Counted from the stretch's first letter, positions 35,143 through 47,410 are shown. The stretch: DNA of 64,000 nt from Neocallimastix lanati (nom. inval.) (GCA_016946835.1 JACVTC010000062.1:933501-997500); one strand, 5' to 3'. Notes: generated by a model not told the origin, from the letters alone. Numbers and translations: made by a program.

Positions 35143-36332
35143 TAAAAATAAGGAATAATACAATTAAAATAAAAAAAAATTATAATAATTATATGTAACA
35201 ATATTATAATATGTAAATAATGGTATATAAATAATATAATTAAAAGGAATCTATAAAAAAAAAAATTAAAAAAAAAAAATTTACAAGAAATCAATAAAAA
35301 AAAAAAATAAAATGAAATAAAAAAAAACGGTACTTTGTAAATTAAAAGATTTTATTAATTAATAAATTTATATTAATTTTTAGAAGCAGAAGATACATTA
35401 AAATTGTATAAAAAAATTTTGCAAATCTTTTAATTTAAATATATTGTTAGAATTTACTCATAGTCATAAATTATTATATCCTAATATCTTATAATAATAT
35501 AATCTTTTTTTTTTATTTTTATTTTTATTTTTATTTTTTCATATCTTTTTTAATTAATATAATAATTTTTAATTGTCAATTAAAAATGTTAATATTTAAT
35601 AAAAATATAATAATAATAATAATAATATAATAAAAAAAAAAAAAATACAAATAAAATAATTTAATAAAAAATTATAAAAAAAAAAAAAAAAAACGCCATA
35701 GTATTCTATTTTATATCAAGTTAAATATTTCTTTTTTAGTATTTTGTATACTTTTTATAGTATTAAAAAAAAAGTTTAATATTTTTTTTTCGCTGTTTTA
35801 AACCAACTTCTATTTTTCTTATAAAAATAAATAAACTTTCTATTTCAATGTACGTTAACATATTTAATTATACAGAAATGTATATATATCATTAATTAAT
35901 ATTTATTTGATATTAAAATAGTATAAAAAAAGAAAATGGTTTTTATTAAAAAATATATATATTTTTTTTTGTTTCTTAGGTATTTATTAACATATAATTA
36001 TTAAATGATCATTCAATTTTTAAAATTTATGATATTTTCAGAAACAGTAATTAATATTTTGAATCTAGAATACAGAATAGCAAAGAAAAAAATCTCAAAA
36101 TTGTAAAAATTAATATAAAAATTAAATAAAATTAGAAATGAACAGAAAATAATATATAAGAATGAAAAATAAAAAATAAAAAAATTGAAAAATTGAAATG
36201 AAATAAAATGGAAAATAAAATTTTAATAAAAAATAATATATTCTTTTTTTTTTTTTTTTTAATTTAAATAATTTAAATTTCTTTAATCATAAAAAAAATG
36301 ATTATATCACAGTTTATATATAAATTATTTAT
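34130..36332. other. A/T-rich spacer with three small coding-like patches
   Basis: 34989-35030 is less A/T rich (contains cctgcttaggtcggtag) and resembles a tRNA 5' half only superficially; no B-box follows. 35380-35432 (+) reads EAEDTLKLYKKILQIF after TTTTTAG and before a stop. 36047-36106 (+) reads TVINILNLEYRIAKK after TTTTCAG. None can be joined into a gene with confidence. Confidence 0.4.
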
Positions 36333-37015
36333 TTATAAATTATTTATTATTTATTATTTATTATTTATTATTTATTATTTATTATTTATTTATTATTTAT
36401 TATTTATTATTTATTATTTATTATTTATTTATTATTTATTATTTATTTATTATTTATTATTTATTATTTATTATTTATTTATTATTTATTATTTATTATA
36501 CATTAATAAATGCTCTTTTTATTATTTTATATTTAATCCTTTTTATTTATTATTTATTATTTATTATTTATTATTTATTTATTATTTATTATTTATTATT
36601 TATTATTTATTATTTATTATTTATTATTTATTATTTATTATTTATTATTTATTATTTATTATTTATTATTTATTATTTATTATTTATTATTTATTATTTA
36701 TTATTTATTATTTATTATTTATTATTTATTATTTATTATTTATTTATTATTTATTATTTATTATTTATTATTTATTATTTATTATTTATTATTTATTATA
36801 CATTAATAAATGCTCTTTTGATTATTTTATATTTAATCCTTTTTATTTATTATTTATTATTTATTATTTATTATTTATTATTTATTATTTATTATTTATT
36901 ATTTATTATTTATTATTTATTATTTATTATTTATTTAATTTTTTATTTATTATTTATTATTTATTAATTATTTAATTTTTTATTTAATTTTTTATTTAAT
37001 TTTTTATTTAATTTT
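36333..37015. repeat. (TTATTTA)n array with a 300-bp higher-order duplication
   Basis: A heptanucleotide array in which a unique segment of about 47 bp (cattaataaatgctctttt...taatcc) occurs at 36501 and again at 36801, exactly 300 bp apart and differing at one base. The 225-residue open frame is an artefact. Confidence 0.9.
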
Positions 37016-37648
37016 TTTTAATTGCTTTTAATAAATACATTGATTTGTATTAAAAAATTAAACCAATAATATCATTATATTTATATATCTTTTTTTCTTA
37101 AATATGGATTCATAAAACATAAATTTTATTTATTATTAAAATAGATACTATATCATATATTTTTCCTTAATATATAAAAACTTTAAGAATGACCGCAATT
37201 TCATTTATTATATAAGTAATAACGGCTTATTATATAATTATAATAAACTATAATTTATATATAAATTTTAATTATTTAATTTTTTTTTTATCCAAAAAAA
37301 AAAAAATTACAATATTTATAATTTATTAGTAGTGGTAATAAAATTATAAATAGAAAATATTATGTAACCAATAAAAATACTTTGGAATACTTTCATAAAG
37401 AAAATTTTTTAAAAAAAAAAACTAAGTCTATATTATAATTTATACATTTTAGGAAAATACATTAACCAAAATAAATGACAAAGCAAAAAGAAATAATATA
37501 TAAACATATTAATATTATTATTACCTTAATAATTATTCAAATTCTCATTAATGAATAATATTTTTTTGTTAATTACAATTATTTATATATATATATATTA
37601 GAAATTATTTTTATTATAGCTTAATATAAAATTATTAAAAGGGAGAAC

Positions 37649-37693
<45 letters not shown>

Positions 37694-38041
37694 AAAAAAA
37701 TTAAAAAAATAAAAAAAAAAAAAAATTAAATTGATAGAATTTATAAAATTAGAATATTAATAATTAATGAAATTTTTTACCTTTTTTTTTTTTTTTTTTT
37801 TTTAATATGTATAAAAATTGAGTGTCAATTTTTAATACATATTCCTTTTATATATCCATTAAATAAAAAAAAATAAATTTATAAAATATTCACGAGCTAA
37901 ATACTTTTTTTTAACTCTTCAACTTAAAATCAATTAAATACTATTAAATAGATCATAGATATAATTGAATAAAAACGGAAAAAAAAAAAATTCTAAAATC
38001 ACAATAATTTTTTTTTTATTATTATAATTATCTTTATCTTT

Positions 38042-38077
<36 letters not shown>

Positions 38078-39306
38078 TTTATTAATTTTTTTATATGGAA
38101 TAAAATTGTCTAACAAAATAAAATAAAAAAAAAATAAAAAAAAAAAAAAAAAAAGTATGGTTAAATATATAAATATATATTCAATATTAGGTTATAATAA
38201 TTTATTATAGGATTTATCTTTGATAAAATTTTATTAACTATTATTCTTTTTATATGATAATAAATAAATTTTAAATTATCATAGAGTATAATAAAAAAAA
38301 AAGAAAGAAAAATTGAAATAAAAATAAAATGAAATGAAATAGCTTTTAACATAAGCATTAAAATACAAATCCACTATCTTTTTTTTTTATATATAAAATA
38401 GAATAAATAAAAAAAAATTAAAATTAATTTTCAAAAAAAAAAAATAAAAAATAAAAAAAAAAAAACTTTATAATTTCGTATAATATTCAATTCAATCAAC
38501 CCTTACTTTATAAAAATAAAATGAAGACATAAAATATTAAATGAAGATGACACTTTTTTTTTTTTTTTTTATCAGTTCGTTTGTTTTGTTTGTTAATTAT
38601 TTATATTATTATATGAATTTTTCTAAAAAAAAAAAATCTTTTTATTTTATTTTAATATATATTATTATTTATACTAAAAGTACAAAAAAAATTAAAATTG
38701 TTTAAAAAAAAATATTAAAAAATAACTTTATAAAAAATTAATAGAAATGAATAAAAAATATATAAATATTTTTAAAATAATAAATCTATTGATATAATAA
38801 AATTTATTAATGACAAATGTTTTTATAATTTTTTTTTTCTTGTTATTTTTTATGAAATAAAAATTAAAAATAATAGTAACAATTTATGTACATTGATTAT
38901 ATACAATTAATATTCATATTAAAAATTTTATAAAAAAATAAAAAAAAAAAAAAAAAAAGAATAGAAAATAATAATAAAAAAGAATATATATATATATAAA
39001 ATAAAAAAGGAATAAAATAGATAAAATATCTACATTAATTTTTTTTTTTTTTTTTATATTTTATATAATATTATTACATATTCTAATGAATTAAATTATT
39101 GTTATTGTATGAAAATGTAAAATTCTATTTGAAAAATTAATATGATAAAAGAATTAAAAAAAAAAAAATCACATTTGTCCTTTAAATAATTTTTTTTTTT
39201 GTAATAAATAATAATAATAATAATAAATTATATTATTGTTATTATTATTATTATTTAATTATAAAATTAAAAAAAAAAAATAATAAAAAAATAAATTCTA
39301 CTTAAT
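37016..39306. other. A/T-rich spacer
   Basis: Long A tracts (about 37654-37690, 38046-38074). One coding-like patch at 37452-37502 (+) follows a splice-acceptor-like ATTTTAG and reads ENTLTKINDKAKRNN before a stop. No gene is supported. The 3' flank of the 39307 gene is at the right end. Confidence 0.5.
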
Positions 39307-40134
39307 TTAATTCTTTTTTGGAGCTGGTTGAATCTTTGGTTGACGATTAGCAGCTGTTGGTGTAGCTGCCTTTGGAGCAGCAGCAGTTGTTGTAGTATAT
39401 GACTTTGTTGGAACAAGTGGTGGTGGTGGAGCAACTGGAATACCTGGAGTAGAATTTTTAGCTGGAGTAGCTTTAGTATTTTTAGTTGTAACTGGAGCAG
39501 CCACTGTTGTGGTAGGCTTCTTTGGAGCTGGTGCTTTTGGAGCTGCAACTGTTGCATTAGGCTGCTTTGGAGCTGGTACTTTTGGAGCTGCAACTGGTGG
39601 ATTACCCTTTTTAGTAGCTGGTGCTTTAGGAGCTGCAACTGGGGTGTTAGCCTTCTTAGTAGCTGGTGCTTTTGGAGCAGCTGGAGTCTTTACTTCAGTA
39701 TTCCAACCCCAACTCCAAGTACCACCATTAACTGGAGCATTTGGAACTGGAGGTGGATTTGGATTTGGTTCAGATTTAGTTTCTTTAGTACATTCACCAT
39801 TTTCACAGTTGGAAGAAGTAGTAGTAATTGTCTTTCCATCATTGGAAGTATTCCAACTCCAACTCCATGAACCACCTTCAGTTGGTGGATTTACTGGTTG
39901 TGGTGGATTTGGATTAGCTTCACTTTTAGTTTCATTAGTACATTCACCATTTTGACAGTTAGTTGATGTAGTAGTAATAGTTTTACCATCATTGGAAGTA
40001 TTCCAACTCCAACTCCATGAACCACCTTCAGTACCTCCAGTTTGAGCTGGAGCAGTATCTTCTGGTTTTGGAACTGGTAAAGCAATACTTATAGTTAATG
40101 AAGCAACAGCAGCTAAAATTGTAATGAAACGCAT
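39307..40134 (-). CDS. Secreted W-S-W-S-W / Cys-pair / Ala-Pro-Lys protein, 275 aa
   Basis: Minus-strand ATG at 40134, stop at 39309-39307. The signal peptide MRFITILAAVASLTISIA (residues 1-18) is followed by LPVPKPE. Modules at residues 37-70 and 87-120 are nearly identical (GGSWSWSWNTSNDGKTITTT, then N-C-[QE]-N-G-E-C-T-x-E-T-K), spaced exactly 50 residues. A third, truncated module (GGTWSWGWNTEV) is at 137-148. The remainder (149-275) is Ala/Pro/Lys/Thr rich with AAPKAPATKK-like repeats and a basic C-terminus (PAPKKN). The first part parallels the gene at 32318 in signal peptide and module. The lysine-proline tail recalls, but does not match, the K-x-L-P proteins. The Asn-Glu-Cys-Thr and Thr-rich parts may be glycosylated. 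No known family is recognised; a surface or matrix role is inferred. Confidence 0.85.
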   Translation of the reverse strand: MRFITILAAVASLTISIALPVPKPEDTAPAQTGGTEGGSWSWSWNTSNDGKTITTTSTNCQNGECTNETKSEANPNPPQPVNPPTEGGSWSWSWNTSNDGKTITTTSSNCENGECTKETKSEPNPNPPPVPNAPVNGGTWSWGWNTEVKTPAAPKAPATKKANTPVAAPKAPATKKGNPPVAAPKVPAPKQPNATVAAPKAPAPKKPTTTVAAPVTTKNTKATPAKNSTPGIPVAPPPPLVPTKSYTTTTAAAPKAATPTAANRQPKIQPAPKKN

Positions 40135-42354
40135 CTTTTCTTTATTTTCTAGTTTTTTAGTTTTTTTTTCTTTTAAATAAAATAAAATATAATTGAACTT
40201 TTCAAATCTAAATGTGTATATAATTTTTTTATTTATTTATAATTTTTTTTTTCCTTTTAATACTTTATTAATATATTTAAATATTATTTGATTATATTTT
40301 AATTTGAAATTCTAAAAGGAAATTTTGAAAAAAAATATTTTATATATACAGTTTCTAATTGTGAAAAAGAAAAAGTGTTTATGTATTTACACTTGTGAAA
40401 TTCCCTTTACAATTTTTAGAATATAACAAGTTTTCTAATAAAAAATTTTATTATTTATAATACGATAATATTAAAAATAAAATAATAAAATAAAAAAAAA
40501 AATGACATTTACATCATATTTATATGATTTTAATTTAATAATATTATATTAATTATTCAAAAAAAAAAAAATTGGCACTTATTATTTTTTATTAACTCTA
40601 TCTATACAATTAATTAGTAATTCTTATAATATAATTTAATATTTATATATATTTAATATTTTATTATAATAAAAAAAAAAAACTATAATTTTTAATTAAA
40701 ATTTAATATAAATGTAAATATTTATATATTTATTTATAATATTTATATATATTACTATATATTGAAATTATATTAATAAAGTTTAATTAATAATAAATAT
40801 TTATTACAAAAAAGGCCATAGAATGAACGAATAACATAAAAGTATTACAACATACATCGGTTGTATGAAAATGTGGTTTTATTAAACATATTAAATATTG
40901 ATAAATATTAATATTTTTTTATTAACTAAAAAAAAAAAAGAAAGAAAGATAAAAATAAAAATAAAAAAAGGTTAAAAAACGGTTATATAAAATATAAAAT
41001 ATATTACAAGAGTATAATATAAAACTTCCAAATAATTATAATGAAATAATTAATATGATTTTTTTTCTTATATTTGATAAATATTAAATTTAAGAAAAAA
41101 TCTAAAAATGTTCAAAAAGCATTATTAAAATGAAGAAAAAAAAAAACTTTTTTTTTTTTTATTCTTTGATATATAAGGAAAAGTAATATAATATATATTA
41201 TATAAATATATATAAAATATTTTTTTTTTTTTATTTCAATAATTTTCTAAAAAAGAAAAAAAAAATCAACAAATAAGTTGATAAAAAATATATTTAAATC
41301 TTTCTGTTTATTAACAGTCCGTTATTATATATATATAACATTTTATTAGTTTCATATCTTATTCATTAATTTATTAAATAAATTATTTACTTATTTATTT
41401 ATTATTCAATTATTTATTAATTATTATTTATTTATTTATTTATTAATTATTGGTTATTATTATTTATTAATTATTAGTTATTATTATATATTAGTTGTTA
41501 GTTATTATTTATTAGTTATTATTCGTTTTTTATTAATATTATTATTTATTATTTATTAATTATCAATTATTATTTATTAGTTATTATTCATTATTTATTA
41601 ATATTATTATTTATTATTTATTCATACAATTCACACATTAAACTATGTATGTTGATTTTTATTTTTAATGCAAAAAAAAAAACAGAAAGAAAGAAACCGC
41701 ACAATATATAAATTATTAGAAATTTAATATAATTTCTTATATAATATATTAATTCTAATTTCAATATAAAATTTTTTTTTTATAAATGTATAAAATATTT
41801 TATATTGAAATTAGAATTAACATAAAAAGATTATAAAAAATATTTTAAATTATATTTTAAAGGTTCTTTCATATTCATTTAATAAATAATAATATAAATA
41901 TTTGTTATCTATCATGGTTATTATTAAATATTAGTTATTTAATACACTGTTAAATATGGTTCCTTTCTATTTTTTATATTTATATATCATTCTTAATTTT
42001 GAATAAAAATAATTTATAATTCATTATTCATAATTTCTTATATTTTTAAAATGTATATTATTATTTAATATATATTTTGATTTTTGTTTTTTATTTATTT
42101 AATCATTTTATAAACTAATTATTATCTTAATATATATGTAAATATTTTAATTTATGAAAAATAAAATAAAATAAAATAAAATAAAAAAAAATAAACTCTT
42201 AATGTTATTTATATTTAAATAAGAGATATTAAAAATTCCACAGAATTAAAATAAATAAATGAAAAAAATATGAAAGAATTTATTATTATATTATCTTTAA
42301 ATAATTAAAAATTTAATATATGAAAAAAATAATAACAATAACAATAAAAAATAC
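40135..42354. other. A/T-rich spacer with a coding-like patch and a hairpin
   Basis: 40885-40809 on the minus strand is open and reads LIKPHFHTTDVCCNTFML; its DNA around aaccgatgtat resembles the WD40-like exon at 43081-43134. Degenerate TTATTA/TTAG repeats lie at 41385-41640. No other coding signal. Confidence 0.5.
41749..41820. repeat. Perfect 24-bp inverted repeat (hairpin)
   Basis: Arm 41749-41772 (ttaattctaatttcaatata...) and arm 41797-41820 are exact reverse complements, separated by 24 nt. It could be a MITE remnant or a foldback. Confidence 0.85.
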
Positions 42355-43039
42355 CTGTAAATAATGGGAATAGTAAGAGTATCCTAAAGTAAAATCTTTA
42401 AAATAAATTTTGGTTAAATTTAATACTTGATTGTTAAATATATATATAATTTTTAATTTATACCTCAATATAGTTATTCATTTTAATTCCCTCATATTAA
42501 AAAATTAAAATAAAAAATTCGAAATTTTTAATATACCGGATCAAACGTCACATCAACTATATTCCGTCCCTCTCAATACTATATATATTAATAATAAATT
42601 AATAATAAAATATATTTTATTTTTAATATTTATAGTATTAAAAGTATGTAAAATACACATGTTTTGCAGGTTTATGTGATAGATGTATAAAAGTAATATA
42701 TATTGCATATATACAAATTTGTACATTATTATTTCATAACTAAAAAAAAAAAAAAACTTATTAAGTAAAACAAGATAATTTTTTTAATATACATATATAC
42801 CTCTGTACCAGTACTAATATTCCATATCTTAAAAATAAAAGCATCATAAAACAATTTTCTTTTCTTTATTGTATTTTTTTTTGCTCTTGTTTCTATCATA
42901 ATAATTAATTATTTTATTTCCCTTTTTTTTTAAAAAAAAATAAAAATATATTTGAACTTTTCAAAAATAAAATGAATATATATATATATATATTATTAAA
43001 CGATTAAATTGATTTCTTTTCATAATAATTTGAATTATC

Positions 43040-43082
<43 letters not shown>

Positions 43083-43138
43083 AGCTATCAAATACATCGG
43101 TTATTTTGTGGCTATTTCGAACTATTTCTAGCATAAAA

Positions 43139-43186
<48 letters not shown>

Positions 43187-43313
43187 TTTTATACATTAAT
43201 ATCTAAATAATAATAACTTTAAAAGAATGTACTATGAAACAGTCATCGTAATCCTTAAGTTTTATTTTATTTTATTCATTCCTCATTGCTTAACTTTAAA
43301 TTCTGTATATTCG

Positions 43314-43352
<39 letters not shown>

Positions 43353-44006
43353 TAATATTTTTATATATAATGAAAATATGTATAAATTATTATAAAAGTT
43401 TTAATATCAAGTTAAATAAAAAAATATATATATAAACATAATACTTTCTAGATACCTTTAATCATAGTATAATGTTGTTATAGCTACAAATTATGGCTAC
43501 AAATTTTTTACAATGTATTAATAGTCCGTAGGAATCCAATCTATTTTACAATAGATATTAAATATATGTTGAATAAAATTATTATTAAAAATACTGTATG
43601 TTTATACATTACATGAAAGAACCTATTTTCAATATAATAATTTTTTTTTTTTTTATTTCACTTATATATTAGTAATTAATTATTATTATTGTGATTTACG
43701 TAATAATAATTTTTTTAAGGAAAAATTCCAAGTTCTTTTAATAATTTAATAAGTTTTAAAAAAACTTTTTTTTTTTTATTTATGTATAACTATATATAAA
43801 AAAAATTATACTTTTATATTATTATATAGAGATATTTTTTAAGCAATTATGTAATTAAAAATTCATTAAATTATTTTTTTTTTTTTTGAATATTTAAAAA
43901 AATGAAAAATAGTTTATTTAATCAATAATATACCAAGTTTAATCAGTCCTATCATGCCATTATTTCCAATATGTTTCAATAGATTTATATAGCTGTAGCT
44001 TAGTAA
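42355..44006 (-). pseudogene. Fragments of a multi-exon WD40-repeat-like gene (gene or decayed gene)
   Basis: No long open frame exists, but short codon-structured segments follow one another on the minus strand. 44006-43934 reads SYINLLKHIGNNGMIGLIKL, between TTTAG and GTATAT. 43540-43512 reads IGFLRTINT, between ATAG and GTAAAA. 43253-43218 reads DYDDCFIVHSFK. 43134-43081 reads SHKITDVFDSC. 42899-42801 ends KLFYDAFIFKIWNISTGTE before GTATAT. 42571-42537 reads GRNIVDVTFDP before GTATAT. 42490-42464 reads GIKMNNYIE before GTATAA. 42396-42355 reads DFTLGYSYYSHYLQ before GTATTT. The patterns H-K-I-x-D-V...KIWNISTGTE and RNIVDVTFDP fit WD40 blades (GH-x-x-x-V...W-D/N). Several frames do not join cleanly, so either exons are missing or the gene is decaying. 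It is called pseudogene for caution. Confidence 0.4.
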
Positions 44007-44689
44007 CTAAATTATTTATATATAATGAATATTTTCTCTTTTCTTTTTTCTTTTTCTTTTTTTTTTAAGAGTTCAATTATTTTTTTTTTTTTTTGGTTTT
44101 GTTTTAAAACTTTTAAAATTTATTTGCATCATTAAATAATTTTCTATTTTTAAATATATATAACAATAAAATTATGTTATGTAATTATTACTTTTACAAT
44201 ATTTTTTTTCTTTCTTTTTCTCCTTTTTTTTTTTCTTCCTTTTTTTTTTTTTTTTTTTGCTATACAACAATAAATATTATATAATTATTACTATTTTACA
44301 ACGTTTTTTCTTTCTTTTTTTTATTGGTTATTATTGTTCTTTATTTTTCTAAACTTTTCATATTAATAATAAACCTTTAACCCATTATAAATATTATAAT
44401 ATGTAATTTATATACCTATTCTAAATTAATACATAAGGATCATAACATATTATTTAAGTATTTTTTTTTATCAATTAGTAATATCTAAGAAGTAAAATAT
44501 CGATTTATATTAATCTTTAAATTATATCTTTGAATTTGATAAAATATACTCATACATATAATATTTTATAATATCATAATTATTATCATTATTATTGTTT
44601 TTTATATTTTATTAATTCTTATATATATATATCATTTTCTAAATACTATATTACTTTTTTATTTTTTTTTATATAATTTTTTATATGAC

Positions 44690-44905
44690 ATTACAACATG
44701 TGGAACAGCATTTATTATCTCATCAGTTGAATAAATTGATCATGAAACTATTAAAGATGATGGAAATATTAATATCAAAAAAAAAAAGAGTATTATTAAG
44801 GATGACACAACGGTTGGATCAAGATTTATTGAATTATATCATACATTATTTAATATTTAAAAATGGAAAAAATAAAAGATCCTTTCCAATAGATTAACCA
44901 ACTAA
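44690..44905 (+). other. Coding-like relic, unassigned
   Basis: One plus frame reads FIISSVE, stop, IDHETIKDDGNINI, then IIKDDTTVGSRFIELYHTLF before a stop. Residue use looks protein-like, but no family is recognised. It lies 160 bp upstream of the integrase scrap on the same strand and may belong to the same element. Confidence 0.35.
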
Positions 44906-45060
44906 ATGGTATTGAAGCTGAAAATGAAACTATTTTTAATTAAAAAAAAAAAAAAGTTAAATAAATTTAAAATTACACCTAAGAAAAATTAGAAGTAAAT
45001 ATAATAAAGGCTGAAATCTTAAAAGATGAAAATAATGAAAAAGAAGATAACAACACAGAG

Positions 45061-45245
45061 TCATGGATCTGATAACCGTTTAGAATACAGCAAACTCTAA
45101 TTTTATAAATGATCTTAAAAAATAATGGAATGATATTTTTAATCATTCTACATCATGCAATCCTCAACAAAAATTGTCCTGCCGAAAGAATTAATCAAGC
45201 ATTAAATAAATGAGTAAAAGTATTACTCAATGCTGTTAAATTATT
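45061..45245 (+). pseudogene. Copia-type integrase fragment (decayed)
   Basis: Broken plus frames contain GSDNRLEYSKL, a degenerate SDNG-x-E-[YF] motif holding the second catalytic Asp, then WNDIFNHSTSCNPQQ. The final piece is AERINQALNK, stop, VKVLLNAVK, matching the NPQQNG-x-AER-x-N region of Ty1/copia integrase cores with the expected spacing. Stops and frame shifts make it inactive. It could derive from the same element family as the pol relic at 1810. Confidence 0.7.
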
Positions 45246-45470
45246 ACAATAATTTATTAATTAAGTGATTTTTATGAGTTGTAAACTTATAAATAAAAGA
45301 TTTAAATTACTTTTTAAATATAATTCTATATAAAATATATGTATAAAATTATATATGAAATAGTAATTTATAAAAACTTTTAATAGATACAATTGAGATT
45401 TTTTTTGCTGACATTATAAATATTATTATTTATAAAATCTATTCGAAAGGTAAGCCAATTAACTAACTAT

Positions 45471-45671
45471 CTATTCCAAAAAAAGTCCAAAAACTATTAA
45501 AAATATTAAAGGTGCAATAGCAACAATACAAACTGTATATATCTTATTACTAATATTTTTATTATTATTATTATTTTCTTTTTCACTTCCTACACATTTG
45601 TTGAACAAAAGGACCACAAAAACATATATAGAATTCAGTACAATACAATATAACATAATACTATATATATT

Positions 45672-45727
<56 letters not shown>

Positions 45728-46092
45728 ATAAAATCCTAATTTACTTAAAAAATTATCTAAATTTGATCTTTCGTAGCAATATTCATATCCAAGAAAAAAA
45801 AGAAAATTTTGCCGCAAAAGCCTTCTATTCATTCTCCATTATAATTTAACACTATCATATTCATTTAAACCAAATTCTATTATCGATTTTGATTTGAGGG
45901 ATTTAAATCACATTTCATCTTTTTTATAAATAAAAGAGAAAGCCCTTTTATCTTTTAAGCAATAATTATTTACTTAATACATTTACAAGAAATATTATGA
46001 TCAGAAGAACAATCATAATCATATGCAATTCCATAGGAGGTATGACTTGAACAGTCCTCATCTCTTGTACAATTAACATCTACTCTATTCAT
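45471..46092 (-). pseudogene. Cys-rich single-pass membrane protein, tentative multi-exon gene or relic
   Basis: Minus strand. 46092-45970 reads NRVDVNCTRDEDCSS, then DYDCSSDHNISCKC and a GTAAAT donor-like site; six Cys in 40 residues. 45830-45740 is open and reads EGFCGKI...LGYEYCYERSN. The last segment (about 45665-45471), after ATATATAG, contains LFNKCVGSEKEN, an Asn run, and a single transmembrane helix IYTVCIVAIAPLIFLIVFG, ending FLE then stop. A Cys-rich ectodomain followed by one C-terminal helix suggests a type I surface protein. The middle segment does not join in frame under the sites I could find, and a 51-nt A/T tract interrupts it, so decay is possible. Family unknown. Confidence 0.35.
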
Positions 46093-46114
46093 ATATATCT
46101 ATATATGGAAAATG

Positions 46115-46151
<37 letters not shown>

Positions 46152-47230
46152 GAAATAAAAAAAATGAAAAATGATACGTAGATACGTAAAAGTTAACAAT
46201 AATTCGAATTTTCTATTACTTTATAAAATAGAGAAATAAAATAAATTATTATTCATAATTACTATTATCTTATTTTAAGTTATTATTAATTAATATTAAA
46301 ATGAAAAACACTATATATATATTAAATAAAAATGTTTGAGTGAGTATAATTAATAAATATAAAATAACTATTTATGTTATTCCTTTTATATTATTAATAA
46401 AAAAAATAATAGTTCAGAATAATTATTCATAAAACAAATTATATTTTCACATTTTCATATTTTATATTTTATATTAAATAACATTATCACTTATTGATGA
46501 TATAATAAGCCATCCATTTCATTCTACATATAAAAAAAAATTTAATAAAATTATATAATTTTATAAATATTAAAATTTTTGTTATCTTCATATTTTAAAT
46601 CATAAATTTTAACATCATTTGGTAAAGAGAAGTTCTATTTCGACTATTTTATTTACAATCATTTATTATATGGTTATTGTAAAATTTAAGTTTTTAATTA
46701 TTAATTTTTTTTTTATATATATTATATTATACTTTTTATTTATATATCATCTACTTTAATAATAATTTTAAAAATCCAATATTAAATGAATTAATTAAAA
46801 ATTAAATTAATACTAATAAAATGAAAAGGATCTCTAATACTTCCTAAGGAATAAAGTAATTTATTTAAGGAATAATCTTAAGCCAAGCCAAATTTTCAAC
46901 GTGTTATATAAAATATATCATAAAATATATACTAAAATATATATACAAATATTTATATTATTTTTAAAAATAATTTAATAATACTTTATTCGTTATTAAT
47001 ATATTATAATTATTTTTTTTTTTATTTTTCTATAATAATAACTTATAAATATAGCAATATTTATTTATAGAAAATCTTATGAATTTTTTATTATAGAATT
47101 ATAAGTATATTGTAAATAATATATTTATCTAACTTTTAATTATATATTCATTTAAAAATATACTTCAACTTAATATATTAAATTATATATAAAAAAAGGA
47201 ATAATTATTATTTATTTAATTATTATTTAT
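46093..47230. other. A/T-rich spacer with minus-strand coding-like patches
   Basis: On the minus strand, about 46910-46868 reads NTLKIWLGLRLFLK. 46846-46808, after CCTTAG, reads EVLEILFILLVLI. About 46530-46500, after TGTAG, reads NEMDGLLYHQ. They could be exons of the same minus-strand gene as 45471-46092, but no continuous model was found. Confidence 0.3.
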
Positions 47231-47329
47231 TTAATTATCAAAAGCAAGCCACATATAAAAATACACCATATTGTAGAATGCTCTATTGCGAAATTCATTA
47301 GATTCGGATTCGGTTATAATCATCTTCAT
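47231..47329 (-). other. Short open frame or exon, 32 codons
   Basis: ATG at 47329, stop at 47233-47231. It reads MKMIITESESNEFRNRAF, then an aromatic-rich end (YFYMWLAFDN). It may be a last exon of an unresolved minus-strand gene. No family recognised. Confidence 0.25.
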
Positions 47330-47379
47330 CTCAATTTAAATATAGAAGAAACTTCTATAAATAAATAACTAAAAAAGAT

Positions 47380-47410
<31 letters not shown>

